From: Niveispirillum cyanobacteriorum
GTDB taxonomy: Bacteria; Pseudomonadota; Alphaproteobacteria; Azospirillales; Azospirillaceae
NCBI RefSeq assembly: GCF_002868735.1
Contig: NZ_CP025611.1
Span: 2,040,501 to 2,104,500 of the forward strand
Length of the DNA stretch: 64,000 nucleotides
Direction of reading: 5' to 3'
The notes beneath the pieces were generated by a model. The model searched no databases. It was not told the DNA's origin and was given only the letters and a program-made list of their open reading frames with translations. Each line of letters starts with the position of its first letter. The stretch's first letter is position 1. A program made the position numbers and the translations under genes. Below, in pieces: positions 48,323 through 58,170 of this stretch.

Positions 48323-51300
48323 GTGCAATTCACGAAACTCCGTCTTTCCGGCTTTAAGTCCTTCGTCGATCAGACAGAGCTTCTGATCGAGCCGGGGATG
48401 ACGGGTGTTGTCGGCCCCAATGGCTGCGGCAAGTCCAACCTGCTGGAGGCGCTGCGCTGGGCCATGGGGGAGACCTCGGCCAAGCGCATGCGCGGCGAGG
48501 ATATGGACGACGTCATCTTTGGCGGCACGGCTACGCGGCCCGCCCGCAATATCTGCGAGGTGACGATGGTGCTGGGCAACAATGCCCGCACCGCCCCCCC
48601 GCCCTTCACCGATGCGGAAGAGCTGGAGATCACCCGCCGGCTGGAACGCGGGTCGGGGTCGGATTACCGCATCAATGGCAAGCTGGTCCGCGCCCGCGAT
48701 GTGCAGATCCTGTTTGCCGACCATTCATCGGGTGCCAACAGCCCCTCCATGGTCAGCCAGGGTCGCGTCGGCGCCCTGATCAACGCCAAGCCCGGTGACC
48801 GACGGCAATTGCTGGAGGAGGCGGCCGGCATCAGCGGCCTGCATGCCCGCCGGCATGAGGCGGAACTGCGGCTGCGCGCGGCGGAGACCAATCTGACGCG
48901 GCTGGAAGATGTGCTGGCCGCCATGGATGGGCAGTTGCAGGGTCTACGCAAACAGGCCCGTCAGGCCCAGCGCTACCGTCAGGTGCAGGACCATATCCGC
49001 CGGGCCGAGGCGCAATTGCTGCATCAGCGTTGGAACGAGGCCAACCGTCTGCTGGATCGCGCCCGCGATGGCCATGCCACCGCGGACAGTGCCGTGCGCG
49101 ATCAGATGCTGGCTGTCAGCAGCACCGCCACCGCCCGCGATGAGGCGGCAGCAGCCCTGCCTCCCCTGCGGCAGGAGGATGCCGCCGCCGGTGCCGGGCT
49201 TCAGCGCCTGATCGTGGCGCGCGAACAGCTTGACGCCGAAGAGGCGCGGGTCAAGGAGGCGCATGGCGCCATGCAGCGCCGTCTGGCGCAGCTGGCCACC
49301 GACCTTGCGCGCGAACGCGCGCTCGCCGCCGATGCCGACAATGCCGCCGCCCGTCTGGCCGAGGAACGGGCGGGCCTGCTGGATGCGCAGGGCGAAGAGG
49401 CGATGGAGCTGGAGGCCGCCGAGGAAGCGCTGCTGACGGCCCGCGACGCGGTGGAAGCAGCCGAGCGCGACCTGTCCCGCGCCCTGGAACAGGCCGCGTC
49501 GGAGGAGGCGGCTCGGACGGCGGCCGGCAACCGCCTGCGCGATGCCCAGGCGCGTCTGTCCACCCTGGAAAGCCGGCTGTCCGAACAGGCCGCCCAACTT
49601 TCCGCCCTGGACGCAAAGATCGGCGACGATACCGCCCTGGAAGCGGCAGCAGAGGCGCTGGCCCTGGCCGAGGAGCGGCTGGAGTGCGCGCGCGAGACCG
49701 CCGAGCAAGCGGAACAGGCCAAGCAGGAGGCTGACAGCGCCCTGGAACAGGCCCGCAGCGACGGGCAGACCAGCATGGCGGCGGCGCGCACGGCCCTGTC
49801 ACAGGCAGAGGCGCGGGATACGCAGCTGCGCGCCGAACGCGATGGCTTGCGGGCACTTCTGAACCTGGAAGAAGAAGACCTGTTCCCACCGCTGATCGAT
49901 GCCGTCACGGTTGCCGCCGGCTATGAACAGGCGCTGGCCGCAGCATTGGGGGACGATCTGACGGCGCCGCTGGACGAGGCGGCGGCCCGGCATTGGCGCA
50001 CCCTGCCGCCGCTGGACATCACCGCCCCCCTGCCGGCGGGGGTGGAACCGCTGTCGGCACAGGTCAAGGCTCCGGTGGAAATGGCGCGCTGCCTGTCGCA
50101 TATCGGGCTGGTGGCCGATGCCGCCACCGCCCGGCGGCTGGCCCCCAGCCTGTCACCCGGTCAGATATTAGTCAGCCGCGATGGCGGGGCCTGGCGCTGG
50201 GACGGGTTGACCACCACACCCGGTGCGCCCACGGCGGCGGCTATCCGCCTGACCCAGCGTAACCGGTTGGCGGAAATTGAGACTGCCCTAACCCAAGCCG
50301 ATGCCGATCTGGCCGCCGCGCGCAAGGCCCATGGAGATGCCAGTACCGCCGCCGATGCCGCCATCCTGACGGCGCGGCGGGCGAATGAGGCGGCGCAGGC
50401 CGGCGACCGGCAGGCGCGCGAGGCCGTGCGCCATGCCTTCACCGCCGTCGATCAGGCCCGCAGCGCCCAGTCCCGGCTGGTCAGCGAGGCCGCCGCCGCG
50501 CGGTCCAAGCGCGACGCCATGGTGCAGTCCCTTGACCTGCTGAGCAGCGACAAGGAAGAGGCGGCAACGCTGGTGGCCGACGCGCAGGCCTCCCTGGATG
50601 ATCTGCCCGACCCCACCCTGTCGCGTATGGCGGTGGCCGATGCGCGTGGCCTTCTGGCCGAACAGCGCGGGCATCTGTCGGGGGCACAGGCCGCAGTGGA
50701 CCGGGTGAAGCGCGACGCCGAACAGCGCCGCCGCCGCCTATCCAGCCTGGAGGCCGAGGAACTGTCTTGGAAGGCCCGTGTCGAGGGGGCGGCCAGCCGC
50801 CTGTCGGAACTGACCGAGCGGGCGGAGGAGGACCGGGCAGCGCTGGAGGCCTTGACCGAACGGCCCCTGGAGATCGCGGCGGAGCGGGAGGCTCTACGCG
50901 GCCATATCGTCACTGCCGAACGCCGCCGCCGCCAGACGAGCGATGCCCTGGCAGAAGCGGAAACCGCGCAGACCCAGGCCGAACAGGCCGTGCGCAAGGC
51001 GGAAAGCGCGCTTGCCGACGCCCGCGAAGCCCGCGCCCATGCCGAGGCGGCTGTGACCCAATCGCTGAACGCCCTAGCCGGTCTGGTGGAGCGTATCCGG
51101 GAGAAGCTGGATTGCGAGCCGGGGGACGTTCTGTCCGCCGCCGGTATCGACCCGGACGATGAGATGCCGCCACCATCGCAGCTGGAACAGCGCCTGTCGC
51201 GCCTGCTGGAGGACCGCGAACGCATCGGCCCCGTTAATCTGCGGGCGGAGGTCGAATTGGCCGAGATGGAAGCGGAAACCGCCAAGCTGACCAGCGAACG

Positions 51301-51847
51301 CGACGACCTGATCGCCGCCATTGCCCGCCTGCGCCAAGGGATCGGCACCATCAATCGCGAGGCGCGGGAGAAGCTGCTGGCCAGTTTCGATCTGGTGGAC
51401 GGGCATTTCCAGCGGCTGTTCACCAAGCTGTTCGGCGGCGGGTCGGCGCATCTGAAACTGACCGAATCGGATGATCCGCTGGATGCGGGGCTGGAGATCT
51501 ATGCCAGCCCGCCGGGCAAGAAATTGCAGGTCCTGTCCCTGCTGTCGGGTGGGGAACAGGCGCTGACGGCCCTGTCGCTGCTATTCGCGGTGTTTTTGTG
51601 CAACCCCGCCCCCATCTGCGTACTGGACGAGGTGGACGCGCCGTTGGACGAGGCGAATGTCGGCCGTTTCTGCGACATGGTGGAGGAAATGGCGGCCAGC
51701 GGCGCCACCCGCTTCCTGATCGTCACCCATCACCGCCTGACCATGGCCCGCATGCACCGGCTGTTTGGCGTGACCATGATGGAACGCGGCGTCAGTCAAC
51801 TGGTCAGCGTCGATCTGGCCCGCGCGGCGGAAATGGTCGACGCCTGA
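48323..51847 (+). CDS. smc: Chromosome partition protein SMC
   Basis: A 1174-residue condensin. The N-terminal ATPase half has Walker A GPNGCGKSN at residues 31-39, then the Q-loop region. Two long coiled coils (about 170-510 and 680-1020) flank a hinge near 520-660. The C-terminal half has the signature LSGGEQALTALSLL (about 1075) and Walker B VLDEVDAPLDEAN. The protein organises and segregates chromosomes with ScpAB. It starts with GTG at 48323. The coiled-coil arms are very rich in Ala, Arg and Glu, as in other alphaproteobacterial SMCs. Confidence 0.96.
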   Translation: MQFTKLRLSGFKSFVDQTELLIEPGMTGVVGPNGCGKSNLLEALRWAMGETSAKRMRGEDMDDVIFGGTATRPARNICEVTMVLGNNARTAPPPFTDAEELEITRRLERGSGSDYRINGKLVRARDVQILFADHSSGANSPSMVSQGRVGALINAKPGDRRQLLEEAAGISGLHARRHEAELRLRAAETNLTRLEDVLAAMDGQLQGLRKQARQAQRYRQVQDHIRRAEAQLLHQRWNEANRLLDRARDGHATADSAVRDQMLAVSSTATARDEAAAALPPLRQEDAAAGAGLQRLIVAREQLDAEEARVKEAHGAMQRRLAQLATDLARERALAADADNAAARLAEERAGLLDAQGEEAMELEAAEEALLTARDAVEAAERDLSRALEQAASEEAARTAAGNRLRDAQARLSTLESRLSEQAAQLSALDAKIGDDTALEAAAEALALAEERLECARETAEQAEQAKQEADSALEQARSDGQTSMAAARTALSQAEARDTQLRAERDGLRALLNLEEEDLFPPLIDAVTVAAGYEQALAAALGDDLTAPLDEAAARHWRTLPPLDITAPLPAGVEPLSAQVKAPVEMARCLSHIGLVADAATARRLAPSLSPGQILVSRDGGAWRWDGLTTTPGAPTAAAIRLTQRNRLAEIETALTQADADLAAARKAHGDASTAADAAILTARRANEAAQAGDRQAREAVRHAFTAVDQARSAQSRLVSEAAAARSKRDAMVQSLDLLSSDKEEAATLVADAQASLDDLPDPTLSRMAVADARGLLAEQRGHLSGAQAAVDRVKRDAEQRRRRLSSLEAEELSWKARVEGAASRLSELTERAEEDRAALEALTERPLEIAAEREALRGHIVTAERRRRQTSDALAEAETAQTQAEQAVRKAESALADAREARAHAEAAVTQSLNALAGLVERIREKLDCEPGDVLSAAGIDPDDEMPPPSQLEQRLSRLLEDRERIGPVNLRAEVELAEMEAETAKLTSERDDLIAAIARLRQGIGTINREAREKLLASFDLVDGHFQRLFTKLFGGGSAHLKLTESDDPLDAGLEIYASPPGKKLQVLSLLSGGEQALTALSLLFAVFLCNPAPICVLDEVDAPLDEANVGRFCDMVEEMAASGATRFLIVTHHRLTMARMHRLFGVTMMERGVSQLVSVDLARAAEMVDA

Positions 51848-51850
51848 CTT

Positions 51851-52099
51851 TCATCCCTCCATTTGCAGCCGCCAATGGCCGCGCAGATAAAGATGGAACA
51901 GCCACGCCCAGGCGGGAAGGGTGAGCACCGCCATGCAGCCCCAGACCGATACCATCATCGCATCCTTGGGCAGGCCCAGCGCCACCGCGATCAAGGCGCC
52001 CAGCAAAGCCGCCGCCCCAGCAACCGGCGCCAGGAGGGTGCACATGCCAAACACACCCCACAGTGAAGGATCACGACGTGGCAGCCCGTAATTCTCCAT
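51851..52099 (-). CDS. Small membrane protein of unknown function
   Basis: An 82-residue protein with two hydrophobic segments (GVFGMCTLLAPVAGAAALLGALIAVALG and VWGCMAVLTLPAWAWLFHLYL), so it is likely to span the inner membrane twice. It starts MENYGLPRRDPSLWG, a polar lead, and ends RGHWRLQMEG. I do not recognise a family. It converges on smc with only 3 bases between stops. Its composition is unlike random frames here, so it is probably real. Confidence 0.68.
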   Translation of the reverse strand: MENYGLPRRDPSLWGVFGMCTLLAPVAGAAALLGALIAVALGLPKDAMMVSVWGCMAVLTLPAWAWLFHLYLRGHWRLQMEG

Positions 52100-52273
52100 G
52101 GTTGCATCCCCGCTGATTTAATCCCGCAAACTATGCCGGACCCCCTGGCTGTGCGCAAGCGGAAGCGGACGGCAAGGTCACCACCCCCTTCCATTCCGCC
52201 CCGCCATCCGTGCTATGGTTCGGCCCACAATCCAACGCGCCCCGAAAACGGGGACATATAGCCGGACATCTCC

Positions 52274-52909
52274 ATGGAAGCCTGGTCCGAGTATTCACGG
52301 TTCCTGATTGCGCTTTTCGCCATCCTGACCCCGTTTGCCGCCATCCCGATCTTTCTGGGCATGACGGAGGGACGTGGTGCCAGGGAACGCAATTCCATTG
52401 CCTTTTCCGCTGTCATGACGGTGGCGACGGTCCTGGTCAGTTCCGTCTTTCTGGGCGATGCCATCCTGACGGTGCTGGGTACCAGCCTGGCCAGTTTCCG
52501 GGTAGGCGGCGGTATCGTGCTGCTGCTGATCGCGCTGTCGCTGCTGAATGCTACCGTGTCGGGCGTGAAGCAGACGCCGCAGGAAGCGGACGAGGCTGGC
52601 ACGCGTCAGGCCATCGGTGTGGTGCCGCTGGGCCTGCCCCTGCTGGCCGGTCCCGGCTCCATCTCTGCCGTCATCATCGAGGCGCAGCGTGGCGTGGGCT
52701 GGGAGCATTATGCGGTGCTGGTCGGCTGCATCCTGGCAGTCTGCGCCTTCCTGCTGCTGACCCTACGTCTGGCCGTGCCCATCGGCAACAAGCTGGGCCA
52801 GACCGGCCTGAACATCATGAACCGCCTGACCGGCCTGCTGCTGGCTGCGGTCGCGGTGGAGATCATCGCCGCCGGTCTGCGGGCTCTGTTCCCCGGCTGG
52901 ATGACGTAA
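52274..52909 (+). CDS. MarC family integral membrane protein
   Basis: A 211-residue protein with six membrane segments. Family landmarks are LFAILTPFAAIPIFLGMTEG near the N-terminus, FRVGGGIVLLLIALSLLNA, and GVVPLGLPLLAGPGSISAVII in the middle, ending in GLNIMNRLTGLLLAAVAVEIIAAGL. MarC proteins were once linked to multiple antibiotic resistance, but that role is not supported, and the function is unknown. It is convergent with grpE. Confidence 0.9.
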   Translation: MEAWSEYSRFLIALFAILTPFAAIPIFLGMTEGRGARERNSIAFSAVMTVATVLVSSVFLGDAILTVLGTSLASFRVGGGIVLLLIALSLLNATVSGVKQTPQEADEAGTRQAIGVVPLGLPLLAGPGSISAVIIEAQRGVGWEHYAVLVGCILAVCAFLLLTLRLAVPIGNKLGQTGLNIMNRLTGLLLAAVAVEIIAAGLRALFPGWMT

Positions 52910-52917
52910 GCCGGCAT

Positions 52918-52958
52918 CTTCTCCCTGCCAGGCCCGAACGGCGGATGGGAGGGAGAAG
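52918..52958. terminator. Possible terminator between marC-family gene and grpE
   Basis: CTTCTCCCT (52918-52926) pairs with AGGGAGAAG (52950-52958) around a 23-base loop. No clear T-run follows on either strand, so the call is tentative. Confidence 0.35.
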
Positions 52959-52972
52959 AACCGGTACGTCTA

Positions 52973-53551
52973 TCAGGCGCTGGTATTTACATGGCCACCG
53001 ACATCGCCCTTGGCGACGCCGACAATGGCTTCGCGCAGCAGGCGACCATGGATCGTGTAGCCGGCTTGCAGCACCTGAACCACGGTGCCGGCGGGTTTGC
53101 CGGTATTTTCGATCTCCATCATGATCTGATGGAAATTCGGATCGGCGGGGGTGCCCAGCGCCTCAACCTTGGCGATGCCGGCACGGTCGAAGGCGGCGAT
53201 CAGCTGACGTTCGGTGGCTTCCACGCCGGTCAGCAGGTTACCCACGGCCTGATTCTCGGCCCGCACATCCTCGCCCACAGCCTCCACGGCGCGGCGCAGA
53301 TTGTCGGCCACGGCCAGTAGTTCCTTGGCGAACTTGGCAACGGCGTATTTGGCGGTATCTTCCCGCTCGCGCTCGGCCCGGCGGCGGACATTCTCCGTCT
53401 CGGCCAGGGTGCGCAGCATCTGGTCCTTCAGGGACGCGACCTCTGCCTCCAATTGGGCGACGCGGGCCTCGGCACCGGCCTCGGTCGTGCCGGCCTGGGC
53501 GGCGGGCTCTGCACTGGGGTCGTTGTCGTGGGTGTTGATCGTGTCGGTCAT
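52973..53551 (-). CDS. grpE: Nucleotide exchange factor GrpE
   Basis: A 192-residue co-chaperone that releases ADP from DnaK. A disordered acidic N-terminus is followed by a long helix (EVASLKDQMLRTLAETENVRRRAEREREDTAKYAVAKFAKELLAVADNL). The C-terminal beta domain has the usual NPNFHQ-like DPNFHQIMMEIE, GTVVQVLQAGYTIHGRLLREAIVGVAK. The start at 53551 (MTDTINTHDN) was selected because upstream residues are not family-like. It lies downstream of hrcA on the same strand. Confidence 0.96.
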   Translation of the reverse strand: MTDTINTHDNDPSAEPAAQAGTTEAGAEARVAQLEAEVASLKDQMLRTLAETENVRRRAEREREDTAKYAVAKFAKELLAVADNLRRAVEAVGEDVRAENQAVGNLLTGVEATERQLIAAFDRAGIAKVEALGTPADPNFHQIMMEIENTGKPAGTVVQVLQAGYTIHGRLLREAIVGVAKGDVGGHVNTSA

Positions 53552-53678
53552 CGCGGAACTTGCCCTTGGGAAATCTAGGGGGTGGGAAACGGCCCTCTGG
53601 TTTAGGCGGGATTGCGTCGCCTGTCGAGATGCCGCAACCCAGAAATAGGGTGCCATACCCCCAAACCACAAGGGGAGG

Positions 53679-54716
53679 TCACCCCATCAACCTGCCGATC
53701 AGCTTTGCCGTATAGTCGACCATTGGAATGATGCGGGCGTAATTGATGCGGGTCGGGCCGATCACGCCGATGGCGCCCACAATCTGTTCCTTGGTGTTGG
53801 CATAAGGGCTGACGATCATCGAACAGCCGGCATGGGAGAACAGGTCATTCTCCGCCCCGATAAAGATCTGTACCCCTTCCGCCTTGCCCGTTGCGTCCAG
53901 CATGCGCAGCATCTGTTCGCGCGTTTCCAGCGCCTCGAACAGGGTGCGGATGCGCTCCAGGTCGGAAATGGCGGTGACGTCCTCCAACAGCTTGGCCTGC
54001 CCACGCACGATCAGATAGCCCTGGCTGCCCCGCGCGCCGGACCATGTGGCAAGCCCCGTCTGCACCACCTTCTGCGTCAGGCTGTCCAACTGGGACTTCT
54101 GTTCCTCCAGCTCCTTCAGGATAAAGGCGCGAGCCTCGGCAAGGGTGCGGCCCACGACGCGGGCGTTCAGGTAATTGCTGGCCATCTGCAGCGCTGATGG
54201 CGGCAGACCGGTCGGCACCTCCACCACCCGGTTTTCCACCAGCCCGTCCTCAGTCACCAGCACCACCAGCGCCCGGCCCGGCGACAGGCTGACAAACTCG
54301 ATATGTTTCAGGGGACGGTCCGTCTTGGGCGCCAGCACCAGACCGGCGCAGGATGACAGGCCCGACAGAAGGTTGGTGGCCTCTTCCAGCACCTCCGGCA
54401 CTGACCGACCGCGGGCCGAACAGGTGGCCTCGATATCCTCCCGCTCCCGCTCCGTCAGGTCGCCCACCTCCAGCAGGCCGTTCACGAACATGCGCAGGCC
54501 GGCATCGGTGGGGATGCGACCTGCCGATGTGTGCGGAGAGATCAGCAGGCCCAGTTCCTCCAGATCCGCCATGACATTGCGGATGGTGGCGGGCGACAGA
54601 GTGGCCGTCAGGCGCCGCGACAGGGTGCGCGATCCCACCGGTTCGCCGGTCTGTACGTAGGCTTCCACGATATGGCGGAAAATCTCCCGCGACCGCTGGT
54701 TCAGCTCAGTGATCAT
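53679..54716 (-). CDS. hrcA: Heat-shock repressor HrcA
   Basis: A 345-residue repressor of the chaperone genes. The N-terminal winged helix ([33 protein letters not shown], then [19 protein letters not shown]) is followed by the GAF-like dimer domain ([24 protein letters not shown]) and a C-terminal segment ending [21 protein letters not shown]. It should bind CIRCE elements; I see none in this window. It is followed by grpE and is divergent from rph, the common alphaproteobacterial order. The start at 54716 gives the normal N-terminus. Confidence 0.95.
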   Translation of the reverse strand: MITELNQRSREIFRHIVEAYVQTGEPVGSRTLSRRLTATLSPATIRNVMADLEELGLLISPHTSAGRIPTDAGLRMFVNGLLEVGDLTEREREDIEATCSARGRSVPEVLEEATNLLSGLSSCAGLVLAPKTDRPLKHIEFVSLSPGRALVVLVTEDGLVENRVVEVPTGLPPSALQMASNYLNARVVGRTLAEARAFILKELEEQKSQLDSLTQKVVQTGLATWSGARGSQGYLIVRGQAKLLEDVTAISDLERIRTLFEALETREQMLRMLDATGKAEGVQIFIGAENDLFSHAGCSMIVSPYANTKEQIVGAIGVIGPTRINYARIIPMVDYTAKLIGRLMG

Positions 54717-54871
54717 GCCTTTCGCACCGGTCCCTTGCCGTTGCATTCGTTAAGAAGATTAGTCGGCGGCACCGGCCAAATCAATGGAGGGGAGACCATA
54801 CCATGGCTGGACGCAGCCGCACCCCCATTGCTATGAGGATGGCCGGACACCCAAGGATAATGGAAGACATC

Positions 54872-55591
54872 ATGACCCGCCCCTCTGGCCGTCTGGCCGA
54901 TCAGCTTCGCCCTGTCAGCCTGGAGACCAATTTCTCCCGCCATGCGGAGGGGTCGTGTCTGGTGAAGTTCGGTGATACGCATGTGCTGTGCACCGCCAGC
55001 GTGGACGAAAAGGTCCCGCCGTTCCTGCGCGGCAAGGGCCAGGGCTGGGTGACGGCGGAATATGGCATGCTACCGCGTTCCACCCATACCCGCACCGACC
55101 GTGAGGCCGCCAAGGGCAAGCAGTCGGGCCGCACCCAGGAAATCCAACGCCTGATCGGCCGTTCCCTGCGTGCTGTCACCGACCTGAAGGCCATGGGCGA
55201 GGTGCAGATCAAGGTCGATTGCGACGTGATCCAGGCTGATGGCGGCACCCGCACGGCCAGCATTACCGGCGCTTACGTCGCCCTGCATCTGGCGTTTCAG
55301 CATCTGGTGCGGGTGGGCAGCATTTCCACCATCCCCCTGATCGATCAGGTGGCGGCCATTTCCTGCGGCATCTACAATGGCGTGCCCGTCCTGGACCTGG
55401 ATTACCCGGAAGACAGCAATGCCGGCGCCGACGCCAATTTCGTGCTGACCGGTCGTGGCGGCATCGTGGAAATCCAGGGCACGGCAGAGGACAAGCCGTT
55501 CGAGGAGAGCGAGTTCATGGCCCTGATGGCCCTGGCCCGCAAAGGCATCGGTGAACTGACGGCGCTGCAGCGTCAGGCGCTGGGGCAGTAA
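54872..55591 (+). CDS. rph: Ribonuclease PH
   Basis: A 239-residue phosphorolytic exoribonuclease that trims tRNA 3' ends. Landmarks are [23 protein letters not shown] near the start, [32 protein letters not shown], and [16 protein letters not shown], plus the phosphate-site region [12 protein letters not shown]. The start at 54872 ([10 protein letters not shown]) is family-like. It precedes rdgB by 9 bases and is divergent from hrcA. Confidence 0.96.
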   Translation: MTRPSGRLADQLRPVSLETNFSRHAEGSCLVKFGDTHVLCTASVDEKVPPFLRGKGQGWVTAEYGMLPRSTHTRTDREAAKGKQSGRTQEIQRLIGRSLRAVTDLKAMGEVQIKVDCDVIQADGGTRTASITGAYVALHLAFQHLVRVGSISTIPLIDQVAAISCGIYNGVPVLDLDYPEDSNAGADANFVLTGRGGIVEIQGTAEDKPFEESEFMALMALARKGIGELTALQRQALGQ

Positions 55592-55600
55592 GGAGCCGCC

Positions 55601-56218
55601 ATGACCCATCCCCGCCTCTTCACCGGTGACACGCTGGTAATCGCCACGCATAACAAAGGCAAGGTGCCGGAGATTGCGGCGCTGTTGAAAGACCATGTTG
55701 CGAACTTCCCCAGTGCCGGGGAACTGGGGCTGGGGGAGCCGGAGGAGACGGAGACGACCTATATTGGCAATGCCGTGCTTAAGGCTCGGGCGGCGGCCAT
55801 CGCGTCGGGCCTGCCGGCGCTGGCCGATGATAGCGGGCTGTCGGTGGACGGTCTTAATGGCGATCCCGGCGTCTATTCCGCACGCTGGGCCGGGCCGACC
55901 AAGGACTTCACCCTGGCCATGGACAAGGTGCGCGTGGCGCTGGACGCCTCAACCGACCGCAAGGGCGACCGTGCCGCCTTCATCTGTGCCCTGGCCCTGG
56001 CCTGGCCTGATGGGCATGTCGAGGCGGTGGAGGGCCGGTTTGAAGGGCGCCTGACTTTCCCGGCGCGTGGTGCGCGCGGCTTCGGCTATGATCCGATCTT
56101 TATCCCCGATGGCTATGACATCACCTGCGGGGAGATGGACCCGGACCTGAAACATGCCATCAGCCACCGCGCCGACGCCTTCGCCAAACTGAAGGCCCGC
56201 TGTTTCCATACGGGCTGA
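55601..56218 (+). CDS. rdgB: XTP/dITP diphosphatase RdgB
   Basis: A 205-residue house-cleaning pyrophosphatase that removes dITP, XTP and related nucleotides. It has the conserved LVIATHNKGKVPEI, ETGNT-like EETETTYIGNAVLKA, ADDSGLSVDGLNGDPGVYSARWA and GFGYDPIFIPDGYD, and ends with ISHRADAFAKL. Start ATG 55601. It follows rph closely and is likely in one operon. Confidence 0.96.
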   Translation: MTHPRLFTGDTLVIATHNKGKVPEIAALLKDHVANFPSAGELGLGEPEETETTYIGNAVLKARAAAIASGLPALADDSGLSVDGLNGDPGVYSARWAGPTKDFTLAMDKVRVALDASTDRKGDRAAFICALALAWPDGHVEAVEGRFEGRLTFPARGARGFGYDPIFIPDGYDITCGEMDPDLKHAISHRADAFAKLKARCFHTG

Positions 56219-56301
56219 AAAGGGACTCGGATTCATTAGAATGTTCTGGTATTGTTCCTATCATCCTGCCGGCTGTGGTGGGGCATGATCTGGGGGAAAC
56301 A

Positions 56302-56679
56302 ATGATCGGATATGTAACGCTGGGGACGAATGACCTGGCGCGCGGTGCCGCCTTCTATGATGCCATCGCCAAGGAACTGGGCACCGGTCGCATGATGGAA
56401 TTCCCGACGGGCATTGCCTGGGGCAATCCCAATGGCGGGGCCGGCGTGGCGCTGATGAAGCCGTTTGACGGCAACGCCGCCAGCGTCGGCAACGGCGTCA
56501 TGGTGGCGTTTGAGGCCAAGGACAAGGACCAGGTCCACCGCCTTTATGATATCGCCATGTCGCAGGGCGGCACCTGCGAAGGCCCGCCGGGCCCGCGCGG
56601 CGACAATTTCTATGCCGCCTATTTCCGGGATCTGGATGGCAACAAGCTGAACGCCTTTGTGATGACGGGTCCGATCTGA
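56302..56679 (+). CDS. VOC superfamily (glyoxalase/bleomycin-resistance-like) protein
   Basis: A 125-residue protein with a vicinal-oxygen-chelate fold. It begins MIGYVTLGTNDLARGAAFYDAIAKELG, and the second half has AAYFRDLDGNKLNAFV, the typical strand with a metal-type acidic residue. Proteins of this size are common in alphaproteobacteria and lack defined substrates; glutathione transferase, dioxygenase or lyase activities are all possible. The start at 56302 matches the family. Confidence 0.88.
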   Translation: MIGYVTLGTNDLARGAAFYDAIAKELGTGRMMEFPTGIAWGNPNGGAGVALMKPFDGNAASVGNGVMVAFEAKDKDQVHRLYDIAMSQGGTCEGPPGPRGDNFYAAYFRDLDGNKLNAFVMTGPI

Positions 56680-56868
56680 TGTGGCGCGGGCCGCGCATGG
56701 GTGAAAACCATGGGCGGCCCGCTGCTCTGGACCCTTCTTCGAGCAGGCCTTGTTGCGCGTGATGCCGCCGGGGGCAAATTCACGGGGTCCGGCATATTTG
56801 GCGGGCATTGTTCGATAGACGGACAGCCCGCATGGCATTATCAAGGTCCCACCATATGCAACCTGCCG

Positions 56869-58146
56869 ATGGTGGAGCCGCCCCTGTCCTCCCTGCCCGT
56901 GCAAGAACGCCGCATCGCCTGGCTGATGACGGCGGTACAGTTCGTCAGCGTCCTGTCCTTCATGGTGGTCATGCCGCTGGGCCCGGACTATGCGATGGAT
57001 CTGGGCATTGATACGGCGCGGGTCGGGTGGGTCCTGGCCGCCTACACGATCTCCTCCTCTATCATCGGCCTGCTGGCCGCCATGGTGCTGGACCGGTTCG
57101 ACAGGCGGCCCGCCCTAGGCATCTGCATGGTGGGGCTGGTGCTGTGCAATGTGGCAGCCGCTCTGTCCGTCGATCTCTGGTCACTGCTGGCTGCACGGGG
57201 ACTGGCCGGTCTGTTTGGCGGCCCCGCAGGGGCCCTGTCGGTGGCCATAGTGGCCGACAATGTCCCGGCGGAAAGACGTGGCAAGGCCATGGGCATGGTC
57301 ATGGGGTCGCTGTCGCTCAGCGCTGTGCTGGGTATTCCGGCGGCGCTTGAGCTATCGCACCTGTTCGGCTGGCGTGTGCCCTTCCTGGTGGTGGCAGGGC
57401 TGGGGCTTGTCATCGTCCTGATCGCGCTGCGCCTGCTGGGACCGCAACGCATGCATATGACAACTCCATCCGCCCCCCTGCGGGAGGCACCGGCACATCT
57501 GTTGCGGGTGGCGCGTGGAACCTTGCCGGCACTGGCCTTCGCCCTGTCTTTCATCGCCATCGTGCCCAGCTTCATGCTGATCACCAACATGGCCGTCTTC
57601 GTGCAGTTCAATCTGGGTTTCCCGCGTGAACAGCTGGGCCTGCTGTACATGATCGGCGGGGTTTTGAGTTTTTTTGGAATGCGGGTGACCGGGGTGCTGG
57701 TTGACCGCTATGGGTCGGCGCCGGTCACGACCGGTACGGCCCTGGGCCTAGCCACCCTGATCTGGCTGCTCTACTATGATTGGTACTGGGCGGCACTACC
57801 CGTTGTGGCCTTGGTGCCCGGCTTCATGGTCTTCAACAGCGCGCGCATGGTGGCGCAGAGTGCGGCTGTGTCCAAGGTGCCGGCCCCTGCCGATCGCGCC
57901 GGCTTCATGGCACTGACCCAGTCCGTGACACAGGTGGCCGGCGGTCTGGCGGCCCTGGCAGGATCGGCCATGCTGACCACCGGTGCCAAGGGGGAACTGC
58001 TTCATATTGAGAATGTTGCCCTGGTTTCCCTGGTCATCACCCTACTGGCCCCTCCGCTGATCTGGGCCCTGGAACGCCGTCTACCCCGGAATGCCGATGT
58101 CAGCCACCGCGTGAAGGCGATGGTGAAGGGCAGTTCCGGGGGATAG
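56869..58146 (+). CDS. Major facilitator superfamily transporter
   Basis: A protein of about 425 residues with twelve predicted membrane segments. The MFS pattern includes the loop 2-3 motif (MVLDRFDRRPAL, with the expected DRxxRR) and a central loop with RRGKAMGMVMGSLSLSAVLGIP. The first segment is AWLMTAVQFVSVLSFMVVMP. It is probably a drug/proton or sugar exporter. The ATG at 56869 was chosen because the upstream 56 residues look non-coding; the start is not certain. It is convergent with a binding-protein gene. Confidence 0.85.
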   Translation: MVEPPLSSLPVQERRIAWLMTAVQFVSVLSFMVVMPLGPDYAMDLGIDTARVGWVLAAYTISSSIIGLLAAMVLDRFDRRPALGICMVGLVLCNVAAALSVDLWSLLAARGLAGLFGGPAGALSVAIVADNVPAERRGKAMGMVMGSLSLSAVLGIPAALELSHLFGWRVPFLVVAGLGLVIVLIALRLLGPQRMHMTTPSAPLREAPAHLLRVARGTLPALAFALSFIAIVPSFMLITNMAVFVQFNLGFPREQLGLLYMIGGVLSFFGMRVTGVLVDRYGSAPVTTGTALGLATLIWLLYYDWYWAALPVVALVPGFMVFNSARMVAQSAAVSKVPAPADRAGFMALTQSVTQVAGGLAALAGSAMLTTGAKGELLHIENVALVSLVITLLAPPLIWALERRLPRNADVSHRVKAMVKGSSGG

Positions 58147-58170
58147 GCCGGGCCTCCAGCGGGCCAAAGC

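Noticed and set aside
54717-54871. CIRCE element between hrcA and rph.
   Set aside because: No TTAGCACTC-N9-GAGTGCTAA-like repeat is present.
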